Both the position numbers and the translations under genes were made by a program. Below, piece by piece: positions 51,272 to 60,176 of a DNA stretch of 64,000 nt. The notes beneath the pieces are model-generated. The model was not told the origin of the DNA, did not search any database, and saw nothing but the letters and a program-made list of their open reading frames with translations. Source of the stretch: Qipengyuania aurantiaca (GTDB taxonomy: Bacteria > Pseudomonadota > Alphaproteobacteria > Sphingomonadales > Sphingomonadaceae); contig NZ_CP081295.1 of the NCBI RefSeq assembly GCF_019711375.1, positions 930,001 to 994,000 on the forward strand. The letters run 5' to 3'. Position 1 is the first letter of the stretch, and every line of letters starts with the position of its first letter.

Positions 51272-53702
51272 CCGCGCCTGCAAGGCTTTCGGCTTCGAGC
51301 AACAGTTCGTCGTCCACCGACCCCTGCGGCGTCGCCTCGCGACCGATCATTACCATGACGGGCACGGCAAGCGGGCTGACGCGATCCAGTTCGACATGGA
51401 CCAACTGTTCCGCCGAACGGTCGAGCAGATCGCCCAGCCGCCCCACATCGGTCATCCGCGTCCGCGCGTCCGCCCATGCGGCCTCAAGCAACACATGGTC
51501 GGGCTCGTATTTGCGCAGGACGTCGTAGATGAGGTCGGTCGAGAAGGTGACCTGCTTGCCCGTCTTGCGCTTGCCGGGATGCTGCCGCTCGACGAGCCCG
51601 CCGATGACCGCGACCTCGCGGAATGCGCGCCGCAGCAGGTGCGAGTTCTGCACCCACTCGATGAATTCGTCCTGCAGGATGTCGGGCGAGAGCAGCGGCG
51701 CAGGGTCCTCGACCGGCTTCAGCCCCCACACGGCGAGGCTGTAATCATTCGCCACGAAACCTCCGGGCAGCAGCCCCCTGTCCTCCATCCGCCGTGTAAT
51801 CAGCATGCCGAGGCTCTGGTTCGCGTTCCAGCCCTCGAAAGTATAGTAGACCGAGTAATGACGCTTGGCGTGGGGGAAGCTCTCGACCAGCAATTGTCCC
51901 GGCCCCGGCATCTGGCTGCGCCAGTCCTGCACCTCCAACCACTCGCGCACGTCGTCGGGGAAGCGTGCCCAGCCCGCGCGATCGACCAGCATGGTCCTCA
52001 CCCGCTCGGCAAGGTGCGTTGTCAGCGGCATGCGCGCGCCGCCATAGCTCGGTATCATCGCATTGGAGGTGGCGGCTTTTACCAGCACCTCCATGTCCTG
52101 CAGCTTGACCACTTCGAGGCTCATGCCGGCAAAGGCGAAGGTATCGCCTGGCGATAGCTGCGCGGCGAAGCGCTCCTCAATCTTGCCGAGGCTGCGCCCG
52201 CCCCGCCCGCGGCCTGAATTGATGCGCACCTCCAGCATCTCGCTGTCGATGATGATGCCCGCATTGAGGCGATGCCGCGCGGCCTGTTCGGGATGGGTTA
52301 GCCGCCACACCCCCTGTTTGTCGCGCACGATACGCTTGAACTTGTCATAGGCCTGCAGCGAGTAGCCGCCGGTGGCGACGAAGGTGAGCACGCGCTCCCA
52401 CACCTCCTCGTCGACCCAGGCATAGGCGAGGCTGGAGCGCACCTCGCGCAGCAACTCGTCCTCCTGGAACGGCGCGGCGCAGGCGCAGGCCATGACATGC
52501 TGGGCGAGCACGTCGAGACCGCCGGGGCGGAAGTCCTCGCCATCGCGCTTGCCCTCGTCGACCGCCTCCTTGGCCGCGGTCGCCTCGAGGAATTCGAACC
52601 GGTTGCCCGGGACCAGCAGCGCGCGGCTAGGCTGGTCGAGCCGGTGATTGGCGCGCCCGATGCGCTGCAGCAAGCGGCTGGAGCCCTTGGGCGCGCCCAT
52701 CTGCACCACGAGGTCGATATCGCCCCAATCGACGCCGAGGTCGAGGCTGGCAGTCGCCACCAGCGCGCGCAATTCGCCCCGCGCCATCGCGCCTTCCACC
52801 TTGCGCCGCGCCTCTTTCGACAGCGAGCCGTGGTGGATGCCAATGGGCAGGTTCTCCTCGTTCACATCCCACAGGTGCTGGAAAATATATTCGGCGAGGA
52901 AACGCGTGTTGGTGAAGACCAGCGTCGTGTTGTTGCGCCGGATTTCCTCGTAAAGCTGCGGGATGGCCCAAGTGGCCGCATGACCGCCCCAGGGCACGCG
53001 CTGTTCCTCGGGCAGCAGGATCTCGACCTCGGCAGGTGCGCCCTGTTCGCCCTCGACGAGCTCAACACTGTCAATATCACCCCACGGCGCGAGCCATTCG
53101 CGAAAACCCTCCGGCCCCGCCACCGTCGCCGAGAGTGCAGCACGCTGCATGTCGGGTGCAATCGCCTGTAATCGCGAGAGGGCAAGTGCGAGCAGGTCCC
53201 CGCGCTTACCGGTGGCGAAGGCATGGACTTCGTCGATGACGATGCGCTTGAGGCCGGAAAACATTTCGAAGCTGTCGGGATAGGACAGCAGCAGAGACAT
53301 GCTTTCGGGCGTGGTCAGCAGGACATTGGGGGGCTTGGTACGCTGACGCTTCTTACGGTCCGAGGGCGTGTCCCCGCTGCGCGTCTCGACGGTGAGCGGC
53401 AGACCCATTTCCTCGACCGGCGTGAGAAGGTTGCGCTGCACATCATGCGCCAGCGCCTTCAGCGGTGAGACGTAGAGCGTGTGGAGACCTTCAGGCGGCT
53501 CACCCCCGGTGCGCGAAGACGCAAAGGCGGCCAGCGTCGGCAAGAATCCCGCCAGCGTCTTGCCCGCACCCGTATCGGCCACCAGCAGTGCATGGTGCCC
53601 CGCATCGCTTGCGCTGAGCATCTCGGCCTGGTGCCGCCGCACGCGCCAGCCGCGGCCGGCGAACCAGTCGGCAATCTCGGGCGGGATCTCGGCGGCGCTC
53701 AC
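51240..53702 (-). CDS. Ligase-associated-type DEXH box helicase (Lhr family)
   Basis: A superfamily 2 helicase of 820 residues: Walker A ADTGAGKTLAGFLPTL, Ia YVSPLKALAHDVQRNL, DEXH-type IDEVHAFATGKRGD, motif III LSATVAGPE, IV TLVFTNTRFLAEYIF, V ATASLDLGVDWGDIDLVVQMG, VI QRIGRANHRLDQ, then a winged-helix and Lhr-core C-terminal domain. It resembles the helicase of the ligase/exonuclease DNA-damage cassette, but neither an ATP-dependent ligase nor the phosphoesterase partner is nearby. GTG start (MSAAEIPPEI); longer frames are Arg-rich shadow. Confidence 0.9.
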   Translation of the reverse strand: MSAAEIPPEIADWFAGRGWRVRRHQAEMLSASDAGHHALLVADTGAGKTLAGFLPTLAAFASSRTGGEPPEGLHTLYVSPLKALAHDVQRNLLTPVEEMGLPLTVETRSGDTPSDRKKRQRTKPPNVLLTTPESMSLLLSYPDSFEMFSGLKRIVIDEVHAFATGKRGDLLALALSRLQAIAPDMQRAALSATVAGPEGFREWLAPWGDIDSVELVEGEQGAPAEVEILLPEEQRVPWGGHAATWAIPQLYEEIRRNNTTLVFTNTRFLAEYIFQHLWDVNEENLPIGIHHGSLSKEARRKVEGAMARGELRALVATASLDLGVDWGDIDLVVQMGAPKGSSRLLQRIGRANHRLDQPSRALLVPGNRFEFLEATAAKEAVDEGKRDGEDFRPGGLDVLAQHVMACACAAPFQEDELLREVRSSLAYAWVDEEVWERVLTFVATGGYSLQAYDKFKRIVRDKQGVWRLTHPEQAARHRLNAGIIIDSEMLEVRINSGRGRGGRSLGKIEERFAAQLSPGDTFAFAGMSLEVVKLQDMEVLVKAATSNAMIPSYGGARMPLTTHLAERVRTMLVDRAGWARFPDDVREWLEVQDWRSQMPGPGQLLVESFPHAKRHYSVYYTFEGWNANQSLGMLITRRMEDRGLLPGGFVANDYSLAVWGLKPVEDPAPLLSPDILQDEFIEWVQNSHLLRRAFREVAVIGGLVERQHPGKRKTGKQVTFSTDLIYDVLRKYEPDHVLLEAAWADARTRMTDVGRLGDLLDRSAEQLVHVELDRVSPLAVPVMVMIGREATPQGSVDDELLLEAESLAGAAMRVEDLPGL

Positions 53703-53734
53703 GCTACAAAAGCGCGAAGACGCTTCACGGGTTC

Positions 53735-55138
53735 CTAATGCCCGACGCTTTCCCCGCGTTCGAGGCCGGAGAGCGACAATTGCTCGTCGATTTGCCCGAC
53801 GAGACGCTCCAGCCCTGCCTCGCTGTCGCTTTCGGCGCGGGCGACGAGCACGTCCTGCGTATTCGAGGCGCGCAGCAGCCACCAGCCGTCCGAAGTGTTC
53901 ACACGCACGCCATCGGTGCCGTTCACGTCCGCATCAATACCCGAAAGGCGCTCCTTCACCTCCTCGATGGCGGCAAACTTGCGGCTCTCGTCGACCTGGA
54001 AGCGCATTTCGGGGGTATTGATCATCTGCGGCATATCGCTACGCAGCTGGGTGACCGATTTGCCCAGTCTTGCCGATGCCGCCATCAGGCGCACGCCTGC
54101 GTAAAGCGCGTCGTCAAACCCGTAATATTCGTCGGCGAAGAAGACGTGGCCGCTCATTTCGCCTGCCAGCGGCGAACCCGTTTCCTTCATTTTGGACTTG
54201 ATGAGGCTGTGGCCGGTCTTCCACATCAGGGGCTCGCCCCCGCAGGCCGCGACATGGTCGTAAAGCGCGCGGCTGGCCTTGACGTCGGCGATGATGGTCG
54301 CACCCTTACGGGTTTTGAGCAGGTCCTCGGCGTAAATCATCAGCAGCTGGTCGCCCCAGATGACCCGCCCCTCACCGTCGATGGCGCCGATACGGTCGCC
54401 GTCACCATCGAAGGCCACTCCGAAATCAAGGGACTTTGCGGAGACCAGGCTTTTCAAATCTGCAAGGTTTTCCTCGACAGTAGGATCGGGATGATGATTG
54501 GGAAAACCGCCGTCGACCTCTGTGAAGAGGACGTGATGCTCGCCCGGCAGCTTCGCCACGAGCTTTTCGAGCGCGGGACCGGCCGCGCCGTTGCCCGCGT
54601 CCCAGCCGATCCGCATGCCGTCGAGCGCGCCTGTGTCGATGCCGTCGAGCGCGGTCAGCATGCGCGCGACGTATTCGTCCATGATCTCGCGATCCTCGAC
54701 CGCGCCGGCCCCGTCGCTCCATTCTCCTGCGCCCGAACGGCGCCCAAGCTCCTGAATGTCGCTGCCGAAAAACGGGCGACCCTGAAACACCATCTTGAAG
54801 CCGTTGTAATTGGGGGGATTGTGGCTGCCGGTTATCTGGATGCCGCCGTGCACGTCCTCGTCGCTTGCTTCGGCGTAATATAGCATCGGGGTCGCCCCCA
54901 GCCCGACGCGCACGGCATCGCAGCCGCTTGCGGTCAGCCCTTCGACCAGCGCGTGTTCGAGCATGGGCGAGGACCGGCGGCCGTCATAGCCCACCGCCAC
55001 GCGGCTGCCGCCCGCTTCGCGCAGCATCGAACCGAAGGTGCGGCCGATCGCGCGCGCGTCGTCCGCCCCCAGCGTTTCCCCGATGATCCCCCGAATATCG
55101 TATTCACGCAAAACGGTGGGATCGAAGGTATGGGTCAC
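53735..55138 (-). CDS. Phosphomannomutase/phosphoglucomutase
   Basis: A 467-residue alpha-D-phosphohexomutase. The four active-site parts are present: GIQITGSHNPPNYNGFK with the phospho-Ser, GVAFDGDGDRIGAIDG metal loop, GEMSGHVFFADEYYGFDD sugar loop, and RASNTQDVLVARAES phosphate loop. AlgC/ManB-type; supplies GDP-mannose or UDP-glucose precursors. Its ATG overlaps the stop of the DnaJ-domain gene. Confidence 0.95.
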   Translation of the reverse strand: MTHTFDPTVLREYDIRGIIGETLGADDARAIGRTFGSMLREAGGSRVAVGYDGRRSSPMLEHALVEGLTASGCDAVRVGLGATPMLYYAEASDEDVHGGIQITGSHNPPNYNGFKMVFQGRPFFGSDIQELGRRSGAGEWSDGAGAVEDREIMDEYVARMLTALDGIDTGALDGMRIGWDAGNGAAGPALEKLVAKLPGEHHVLFTEVDGGFPNHHPDPTVEENLADLKSLVSAKSLDFGVAFDGDGDRIGAIDGEGRVIWGDQLLMIYAEDLLKTRKGATIIADVKASRALYDHVAACGGEPLMWKTGHSLIKSKMKETGSPLAGEMSGHVFFADEYYGFDDALYAGVRLMAASARLGKSVTQLRSDMPQMINTPEMRFQVDESRKFAAIEEVKERLSGIDADVNGTDGVRVNTSDGWWLLRASNTQDVLVARAESDSEAGLERLVGQIDEQLSLSGLERGESVGH

Positions 55139-55437
55139 TGGGGAGGCTCCGGCGTCTCGTAAGGGAGTTCATCTAGAAGAAGGTCGCGCGCAGCGTTGAG
55201 TTCCTGCATCTGCGCCTTGCTGCCGCCCTTATCGGGATGCGCCATGGCCGACAAGCGCCGGTGCGCCTCGCGGATTTCCTTGTGATCGGCGCGCGCCGAA
55301 ACATTCAGCAGGCTCCGCGCCTTGAACAGCGCCTGCTGGCGCGTCGGAGTGGGCTTCAGGTAATCCCAAGGCCACTTGCCAAGCGCCCAGCGGCACAGGA
55401 CCGAGAGGACGGCCAGCAGCATAAGGAACTTGATCAT
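55135..55437 (-). CDS. Membrane-anchored J-domain protein
   Basis: A 100-residue protein with an N-terminal membrane segment (MIKFLMLLAVLSVLCRWALG) and a compact J domain: ARADHKEIREAHRRLSAMAHPDKGGS with the HPD motif, then LNAARDLLL. It would recruit DnaK to the membrane. Overlaps mipZ and the mutase gene by four bases each, so all three are translationally coupled. Confidence 0.88.
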   Translation of the reverse strand: MIKFLMLLAVLSVLCRWALGKWPWDYLKPTPTRQQALFKARSLLNVSARADHKEIREAHRRLSAMAHPDKGGSKAQMQELNAARDLLLDELPYETPEPPQ

Positions 55438-56252
55438 GCGTGGACTTCTTCCAGCGGCAGCTCGACCTTCTGCGGCTCTGGCAGGCGCAGCGCTTGCATC
55501 AGCTGGCGAAGTTCCTGCCGGGCGACGAGGTGGCTGGTGCCGAGATCGCCCAGATGCCCCTTGTCGAGCAGCGTGAGGCCCGAGGGGAAGAGCTCGCGAT
55601 AGATGACGCGTTCGGAAAGGCCGTGCGAGACACGGAAGCCGACACGCTTGGACATTTCCTTCAGCGCATCCTCGATCCGCGTGCGGTTGCGCGCCTCGGT
55701 ATGGCCGGTGCGGTTGCGCACGACCACCCAGTCCATTTCGGGGCGGTTTTCCTCGATAGCCTTGCGGCTGCGCTTGATCCGCGCCTCCCAGATCAGTTCG
55801 GCGTAGAAGGACAGCTTGCGAACCTTGAAACTTTCGCCCTCGACCTGTCCGATGAGGTCGAAATCGACGAAGCTGTCGTTCATCGGCGTGACCAGCGTAT
55901 CGGCATGGGTCGCGGCAAAGCGCGCCAGCGGATCATCGCGGCCCGGCGTGTCGATGAGAATGAAATCCGCATCGGCCGCGTGCTTTTGAACCAGATCGCC
56001 AAATTCCTCTTCGGGAATGGGCGGCACGGTATAGCAATCGATGGTCGGAAGATTGATCAGACGACGATGCGAGGTTTCGGCGCGATTTTCGATATAGCGG
56101 TTCAAGGTGCGCTGGCGATGGTCGAGATCGAAACCCACGATCTTCGCGCCCTTGTAGGCGAGCGCGATCGCCACATGCACCGCCGTGGTCGATTTGCCCG
56201 TGCCGCCCTTTTCGTTGGCGAAGGTAATCCAGTGAGGCGCGGCGTGGGGCAA
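55434..56252 (-). CDS. mipZ: Division-plane positioning ATPase MipZ
   Basis: A ParA-like P-loop ATPase of 272 residues that binds ParB near the origin and keeps FtsZ away from the poles. Walker A FANEKGGTGKSTTAVHVAIAL with the signature Lys, GFDLDHRQRTLNRYIENR, FILIDTPGRDDPLARFAATH and the FVDFDLIGQVEGE loop identify MipZ. Homology begins at the TTG 56252 (MPHAAPHWITF), so I use that start. The panC gene diverges 86 bases away, also from a TTG. Confidence 0.93.
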   Translation of the reverse strand: MPHAAPHWITFANEKGGTGKSTTAVHVAIALAYKGAKIVGFDLDHRQRTLNRYIENRAETSHRRLINLPTIDCYTVPPIPEEEFGDLVQKHAADADFILIDTPGRDDPLARFAATHADTLVTPMNDSFVDFDLIGQVEGESFKVRKLSFYAELIWEARIKRSRKAIEENRPEMDWVVVRNRTGHTEARNRTRIEDALKEMSKRVGFRVSHGLSERVIYRELFPSGLTLLDKGHLGDLGTSHLVARQELRQLMQALRLPEPQKVELPLEEVHA

Positions 56253-56338
56253 AAGCGGGTGCTCGTCTTGTGGTTTTGCAGAATGCCCCGCAGTCGCTAG
56301 GGCAAGATTTTCGAAACCATATCCGAGGGGATTCCGCG

Positions 56339-57199
56339 TTGCAAACCGCTCGCACACTGGAAGTGTTGAGGAATTCGCTGTCTGTCCTGCGGCGGGACGG
56401 TGGCCGTGTGGCGCTCGTGCCAACCATGGGCGCGCTGCACGAAGGGCATCTGACGCTGGTGCGGCGGGCGAAGGAAGCGGCCGACCAAGTGGTCGCCTCG
56501 ATCTTCGTCAATCCGCGCCAGTTCGGTGCGGGCGAGGATCTCGACGCTTATCCGCGGCAGTTGCAGCGCGATTCCGAACTGCTGGAGGCCGAGGGCGTGG
56601 CGCTGCTCTGGGCCCCGACGCCCGAGGAGGTCTACCCGCAAGGCTATGCCACCAACATCTCGGTTGCGGGCGTTTCTGAGGGTTTGTGCGGGGGTGACAG
56701 GCCCGGTCATTTCGACGGCGTCGCCACCGTGGTGTGCAAGCTCTTTAACCAGGTCATGCCCGACATGGCCTTCTTCGGCGAGAAGGACTGGCAGCAACTG
56801 GCGGTCATCCGCCGCATGGCGCGCGACCTCGACCTTACGCGGCCGCATGTCGATGCCATCCACGGCGTGGCCATCGTGCGCGAGGAGGACGGGCTCGCGA
56901 TGAGCAGCCGCAACGCCTATTTGTCGGAAGGTCAGCGCGCATCCGCCGCGAGCCTGCCGCGCGCAATGAAGGACGCAATTGCGGTGCTTGCCGAAGGCGG
57001 CCAAGCCGAGCGACCGCTCGGCAATCTGCGCGAGGTGTTGCAGGTGTCGGGCTTCGACAGCGTCGACTACGCCGAGATACGCGATGCGGACAGCCTGGAA
57101 CGGCTCGAGGCGGACAATGGCAACGCCCGCCTCTTCGTCGCCGCACGGATCGGCGGGACGCGGCTGATCGACAATATGCCGGTCAGCCGCACCGCCTGA
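56339..57199 (+). CDS. panC: Pantoate-beta-alanine ligase
   Basis: Condenses pantoate and beta-alanine to pantothenate, the CoA precursor. The 286-residue protein has the HIGH-like VPTMGALHEGHLTLVRRA, SIFVNPRQFGAGEDLDAYPR, FFGEKDWQQLAVIRRM and the AMSSRNAYLSEGQR KMSKS-like loop. Start TTG 56339 is preceded by GAGGGG; the longer frame upstream is not conserved. Confidence 0.96.
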   Translation: MQTARTLEVLRNSLSVLRRDGGRVALVPTMGALHEGHLTLVRRAKEAADQVVASIFVNPRQFGAGEDLDAYPRQLQRDSELLEAEGVALLWAPTPEEVYPQGYATNISVAGVSEGLCGGDRPGHFDGVATVVCKLFNQVMPDMAFFGEKDWQQLAVIRRMARDLDLTRPHVDAIHGVAIVREEDGLAMSSRNAYLSEGQRASAASLPRAMKDAIAVLAEGGQAERPLGNLREVLQVSGFDSVDYAEIRDADSLERLEADNGNARLFVAARIGGTRLIDNMPVSRTA

Positions 57200-57202
57200 G
57201 GG

Positions 57203-58588
57203 TCAGCTCCAGCTCCGCTTCCGCACTTCGTCGAAGCTGTGGCGGACGAGCAGTTCGCCGTTGCGCCAGACGGGCTTGAGCTGGTCCGCCGCCGGATCGA
57301 TTCCGTCAAGCCGCTTGGCGACCAGCCTGCCGCCCTCTTCGACCACTGCCTGGCGTCCGGCCTTGCTGGCCTTGCTCGGATCGGTGGCGGGCTTTTTCGA
57401 GACATCGTGCCAGCTGCCGTCCTCGACCTGCATCGCGTTCGCCTTCATGGCGAAGCGCAGCGTATCGCGGTTGACCAGCTGCAGCAGCCCGCCGCCCATG
57501 CCGAAGGCGATGTTGTCGACTGCGAAACCCGCATCGCCGACAGCCTGGACGAGGCGCGCGATACTTTCCACATTCATGCCATCGCCCTGGATCACGCGGA
57601 CATGCGGGTCGAGCACCTTGTAGCCCTTGCTGTTCGTCTCTCCGCCGAACAGGTCCCACAGCTTTCGAAGCGTGCGCAGCGGCGTTTCGACCGGGTCGCC
57701 GCTGTCGGGGCGGACCACCAGCGTGCCCTTGCGGCTGAGCACCTTGTCGCGAAGGCTGTCGCCCCAGATCTTCTCGACCGCGTGGTCGAGATCGTAGCTG
57801 TCCGAGACCACCGCCACGAGCGCGTTCTCGCCTTCGAAACGGTCGAGCATGTTCTCATAGGCCGCTTCCTCGCGCTCCCTTCCCCAGCTCGTCATCGTGC
57901 TGTGTTCGGCGGCAGGGATCGAGAAGCCGGGCATATCGGCCCCGTAGAACCGCCGCGCGGCAAGGATGCCTTCCAACGTATCGGTGCCGCTGAAGTTGAC
58001 GAGATGCGCCATCCCGCCCAGCGCCGCGCTCTCCGCGCTCGACACTCCGCGCGCGCCGAAATCGTGCAGCTTGAAGGGGAGTTGGCCCGCCGGATCGTCG
58101 CTCGTGCGATCGAGGCCGGCGGCGATCACGCTCTTGCACTTGCGGCTGAGCGTGCCGACCGTCGTCGGATACCAGACCGCGCGCAGCAGGGCCGTTTCGA
58201 TGAAGGTCGCCAGCCACGGCATGCGCGGGTCCGTGTTCACCACCTGGAACAGCGGAACCGAAGTCGGCACCATGCGCCCTTCCTCGAGCGCGCTGATCTC
58301 GATCGGGAGGTATCCGCCGTGATCGGCCAGGATGGCCTCCCAGCCCTCGCGGTTGAAGGGTACGCCATGGGCTTCGCACAGTTCCGCGGCTTCCTCGATA
58401 TCTTCGCGGCTTAAGGGCTTGGCGAGATAGTCGAGCAGGAAGGCCTGCAGCCCGAGAAACAGGACCTCGTCCGCGAAATCGTTGGTGCGGCTCTCGCCAT
58501 AGGCGCTGATCGCGCGCGCTTCGGGCGGGTACTGGAGGAAGTGGCTGTGCTTGTAGCTATCCGTCGACAGGATGATGTTGTTGGCCAT
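57203..58588 (-). CDS. nadV: Nicotinamide phosphoribosyltransferase
   Basis: A 461-residue NAMPT-type enzyme converting nicotinamide and PRPP to NMN. STDSYKHSHFLQYPP opens the protein; FKLHDFGARGVSS, GTDTLEGILAARRFYG, the AAEHSTMTSWG catalytic His and VRPDSGDPVETP with IQGDGMNVESIA mark it as NadV/NAMPT rather than PncB. The N-terminus keeps the GESR dimer-interface stretch. GAGGAG precedes the ATG. It is 63 bases downstream of nadM in one operon. Confidence 0.94.
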   Translation of the reverse strand: MANNIILSTDSYKHSHFLQYPPEARAISAYGESRTNDFADEVLFLGLQAFLLDYLAKPLSREDIEEAAELCEAHGVPFNREGWEAILADHGGYLPIEISALEEGRMVPTSVPLFQVVNTDPRMPWLATFIETALLRAVWYPTTVGTLSRKCKSVIAAGLDRTSDDPAGQLPFKLHDFGARGVSSAESAALGGMAHLVNFSGTDTLEGILAARRFYGADMPGFSIPAAEHSTMTSWGREREEAAYENMLDRFEGENALVAVVSDSYDLDHAVEKIWGDSLRDKVLSRKGTLVVRPDSGDPVETPLRTLRKLWDLFGGETNSKGYKVLDPHVRVIQGDGMNVESIARLVQAVGDAGFAVDNIAFGMGGGLLQLVNRDTLRFAMKANAMQVEDGSWHDVSKKPATDPSKASKAGRQAVVEEGGRLVAKRLDGIDPAADQLKPVWRNGELLVRHSFDEVRKRSWS

Positions 58589-58651
58589 GATGTGAACTCC
58601 TCACGTTTGGCTTTGCATTTGGTCCGGAACTCCTCCGAACCGGTTAAAATT

Positions 58652-59719
58652 CTAGAGATCTGCCATTTGTTCGATGATCGACCAGTGGTCCTCGAACATC
58701 TGTTCGGGGCGGAGTTCGCCGAGGCGATACCATTGGGCATGGGCCGCATCGTCCCCGCCCTTGACCTGTGCCAGTTCGCGGCGCTCGGGCAGGCGGAAGA
58801 GGAAGGCGTGGGTGATGATCCGGCCGCGCAAGGACCGGCTCGGCGCATCGAAGACGCGCGTTTCGCTGTCCTCGATGAAACTGGCCAGCATGGCGGGCGG
58901 GATTTGGCCCTTGCCGTCGGAAATTCCCGTTTCCTCGCGCAATTCGCGGATTGCGGCGTCGCGGATGCGCTCGTGCTTGTTCACGAAGCCGCCGGGTAGG
59001 GCGAGGAGGCCCTTGCCGGGCAGCTGGCCGCGTTCGACGAGGAGGATATGCCCCGCCTGGACCACTACCGCATCGGCGGTGACGAAGGGCCCCTCGCCCC
59101 ATTCCTTGGGATAGGCGTCGAGATATTCGCGTTCGGCAAGCAGCCGCCGGAAATCGGCGCTGAGAGCGAAAGCTTCGAGTTGCTCCGCCACACCCTTCGA
59201 CAGCGCGCGCTGCGGCACTTCGGGGATGCGCTGGAAGAAGCGCTCGCGCACCTCGGTCGCGCCGAAAGTGGAATCGCTCGATTCCAGCTGGATTGAGCCC
59301 CATTCGGGAAAGAGCTTGAGGTAATAGCTCGTGTTGTCCTTGCCGAAACCGGCGAGCACGACGCTGAAATCCTGCGTACCGTGGAGGCCCAGCCCTTCGG
59401 GGTTCGCCTCGCGCAGGATCACCTCGTTCACGCGGCGCTGCGCCTCGGCGACCCAAGCGGTGTCGGAATAGAGATGGTCGTCGAGCGGCTGGACGACGAT
59501 GCGCCCCTGCGCCATTTCATAGGCGAAGGAGCCGCGCAGCATGTGCTCGCGCTCTTCGAAGGTGAAGGGGTTGCGCGGATCGCGCGCGACATTGGCCGAT
59601 CCGACCAAAACGATCAGCTTCGCAACGCGTTCGAGCGCATCGCGGATGACGTGTTCGTGACCAAGGTGGAGCGGCTGGAAGCGTCCGATGAAGACGCCGT
59701 AATCGGCTTCGTATGCCAT
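58652..59719 (-). CDS. nadM: Bifunctional NMN adenylyltransferase/Nudix hydrolase
   Basis: A 355-residue two-domain enzyme. Residues 1-185 are an NMN adenylyltransferase with VFIGRFQPLHLGHEHVIRDA; residues about 195-345 are a Nudix domain whose box GGFVNKHERIRDAAIREL continues REETGI, an exact match to Gx5Ex7REUxEExGU. NadM makes NAD from NMN and its Nudix part cleaves ADP-ribose. With nadV it forms a two-step salvage route from nicotinamide to NAD. ATG 59719 follows GAGGGAG. Confidence 0.95.
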   Translation of the reverse strand: MAYEADYGVFIGRFQPLHLGHEHVIRDALERVAKLIVLVGSANVARDPRNPFTFEEREHMLRGSFAYEMAQGRIVVQPLDDHLYSDTAWVAEAQRRVNEVILREANPEGLGLHGTQDFSVVLAGFGKDNTSYYLKLFPEWGSIQLESSDSTFGATEVRERFFQRIPEVPQRALSKGVAEQLEAFALSADFRRLLAEREYLDAYPKEWGEGPFVTADAVVVQAGHILLVERGQLPGKGLLALPGGFVNKHERIRDAAIRELREETGISDGKGQIPPAMLASFIEDSETRVFDAPSRSLRGRIITHAFLFRLPERRELAQVKGGDDAAHAQWYRLGELRPEQMFEDHWSIIEQMADL

Positions 59720-59766
59720 GATCGAGACTCCCTCGATTGAGATGTGCGCCGATGGACTCCCCATCG

Positions 59767-59807
59767 ACGTATACGTATGTGATACAGGGGTACGGGGAAG
59801 TCAATTG
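59767..59807 (-). promoter_or_regulatory. Candidate promoter and operator of nadM-nadV
   Basis: A perfect 10-base palindrome ACGTATACGT lies within the longer GTATACGTATGTGATAC near-repeat, about 50 bases ahead of the nadM ATG, next to a TTGACT -35-like hexamer. The position overlaps where a -10 would fall, so a repressor bound there could silence the operon. Nrt-type regulators of NAD genes bind such sites in other bacteria, but none is encoded here. Confidence 0.45.
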
Positions 59808-59854
59808 TTCGTTTCGCAACAGGGACTTGCAGCAAAGTACGGTTAATTTTGCGC

Positions 59855-60000
59855 ACCTCCTGTCCCCCCACCGGGGGACTGGTATTTCAGGATTCGCTAA
59901 TTTAGGGGCTCAAGTCCGTTTAGGGCCGAAGATGCCCTTCGGGTTGCCATGGCCGGATGCGCGCACCTCCCCGCTCGCGTCCGGCCATTTTATTTGGGCC
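59855..60000 (+). ncRNA. Candidate small RNA with CCTCC loops and terminator-like 3' end
   Basis: On the plus strand a GTCCCCC/GGGGGAC stem, a CCGAAG/CTTCGG stem and a long TGGCCGGA/TCCGGCCA stem followed by TTTTATTT lie in order. GCGCACCTCC occurs twice, once near the first hairpin and once in the loop of the last. No protein gene precedes the terminator on this strand. No promoter is clear. Confidence 0.3.
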
Positions 60001-60030
60001 ATGCGCGAATTTCTGCGGCTCTGGAGAGAG

Positions 60031-60104
60031 TGGAGCGGGTAAGGGGAATCGAACCCCTCTAGCCAGCTTGGAAGGCTGGAGCATTACCACTATGCTATAC
60101 CCGC
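60031..60104 (-). tRNA. tRNA-Gly (anticodon TCC)
   Basis: A 71-base cloverleaf on the minus strand plus an encoded CCA: acceptor stem GCGGGTA/TACCCGC, D-arm, anticodon loop CTTCCAA with TCC, and T-arm GGGGTTCGATTCCCC. A complete single-copy gene; the NAD salvage operon lies just downstream on the same strand. Confidence 0.97.
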
Positions 60105-60176
60105 ACAGCCAGCGCCCCTGTCAGGACGTTCGAGCGGAGGCGCAAATGCCACCGGCGATGGGGTTTCGTCAACCGC

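Larger units (their letters stand above)
59720..60030. other. Gene-free stretch between nadM and tRNA-Gly
   Basis: No protein gene. It holds the nadM promoter/operator region and, on the plus strand, two hairpins and a terminator-like structure that may belong to a small RNA (described separately). Confidence 0.6.

Noticed and set aside
60031..60104. Attachment site of an integrated element at tRNA-Gly
   Set aside because: No integrase, no partial tRNA repeat found nearby by eye, and the flanking genes look chromosomal.
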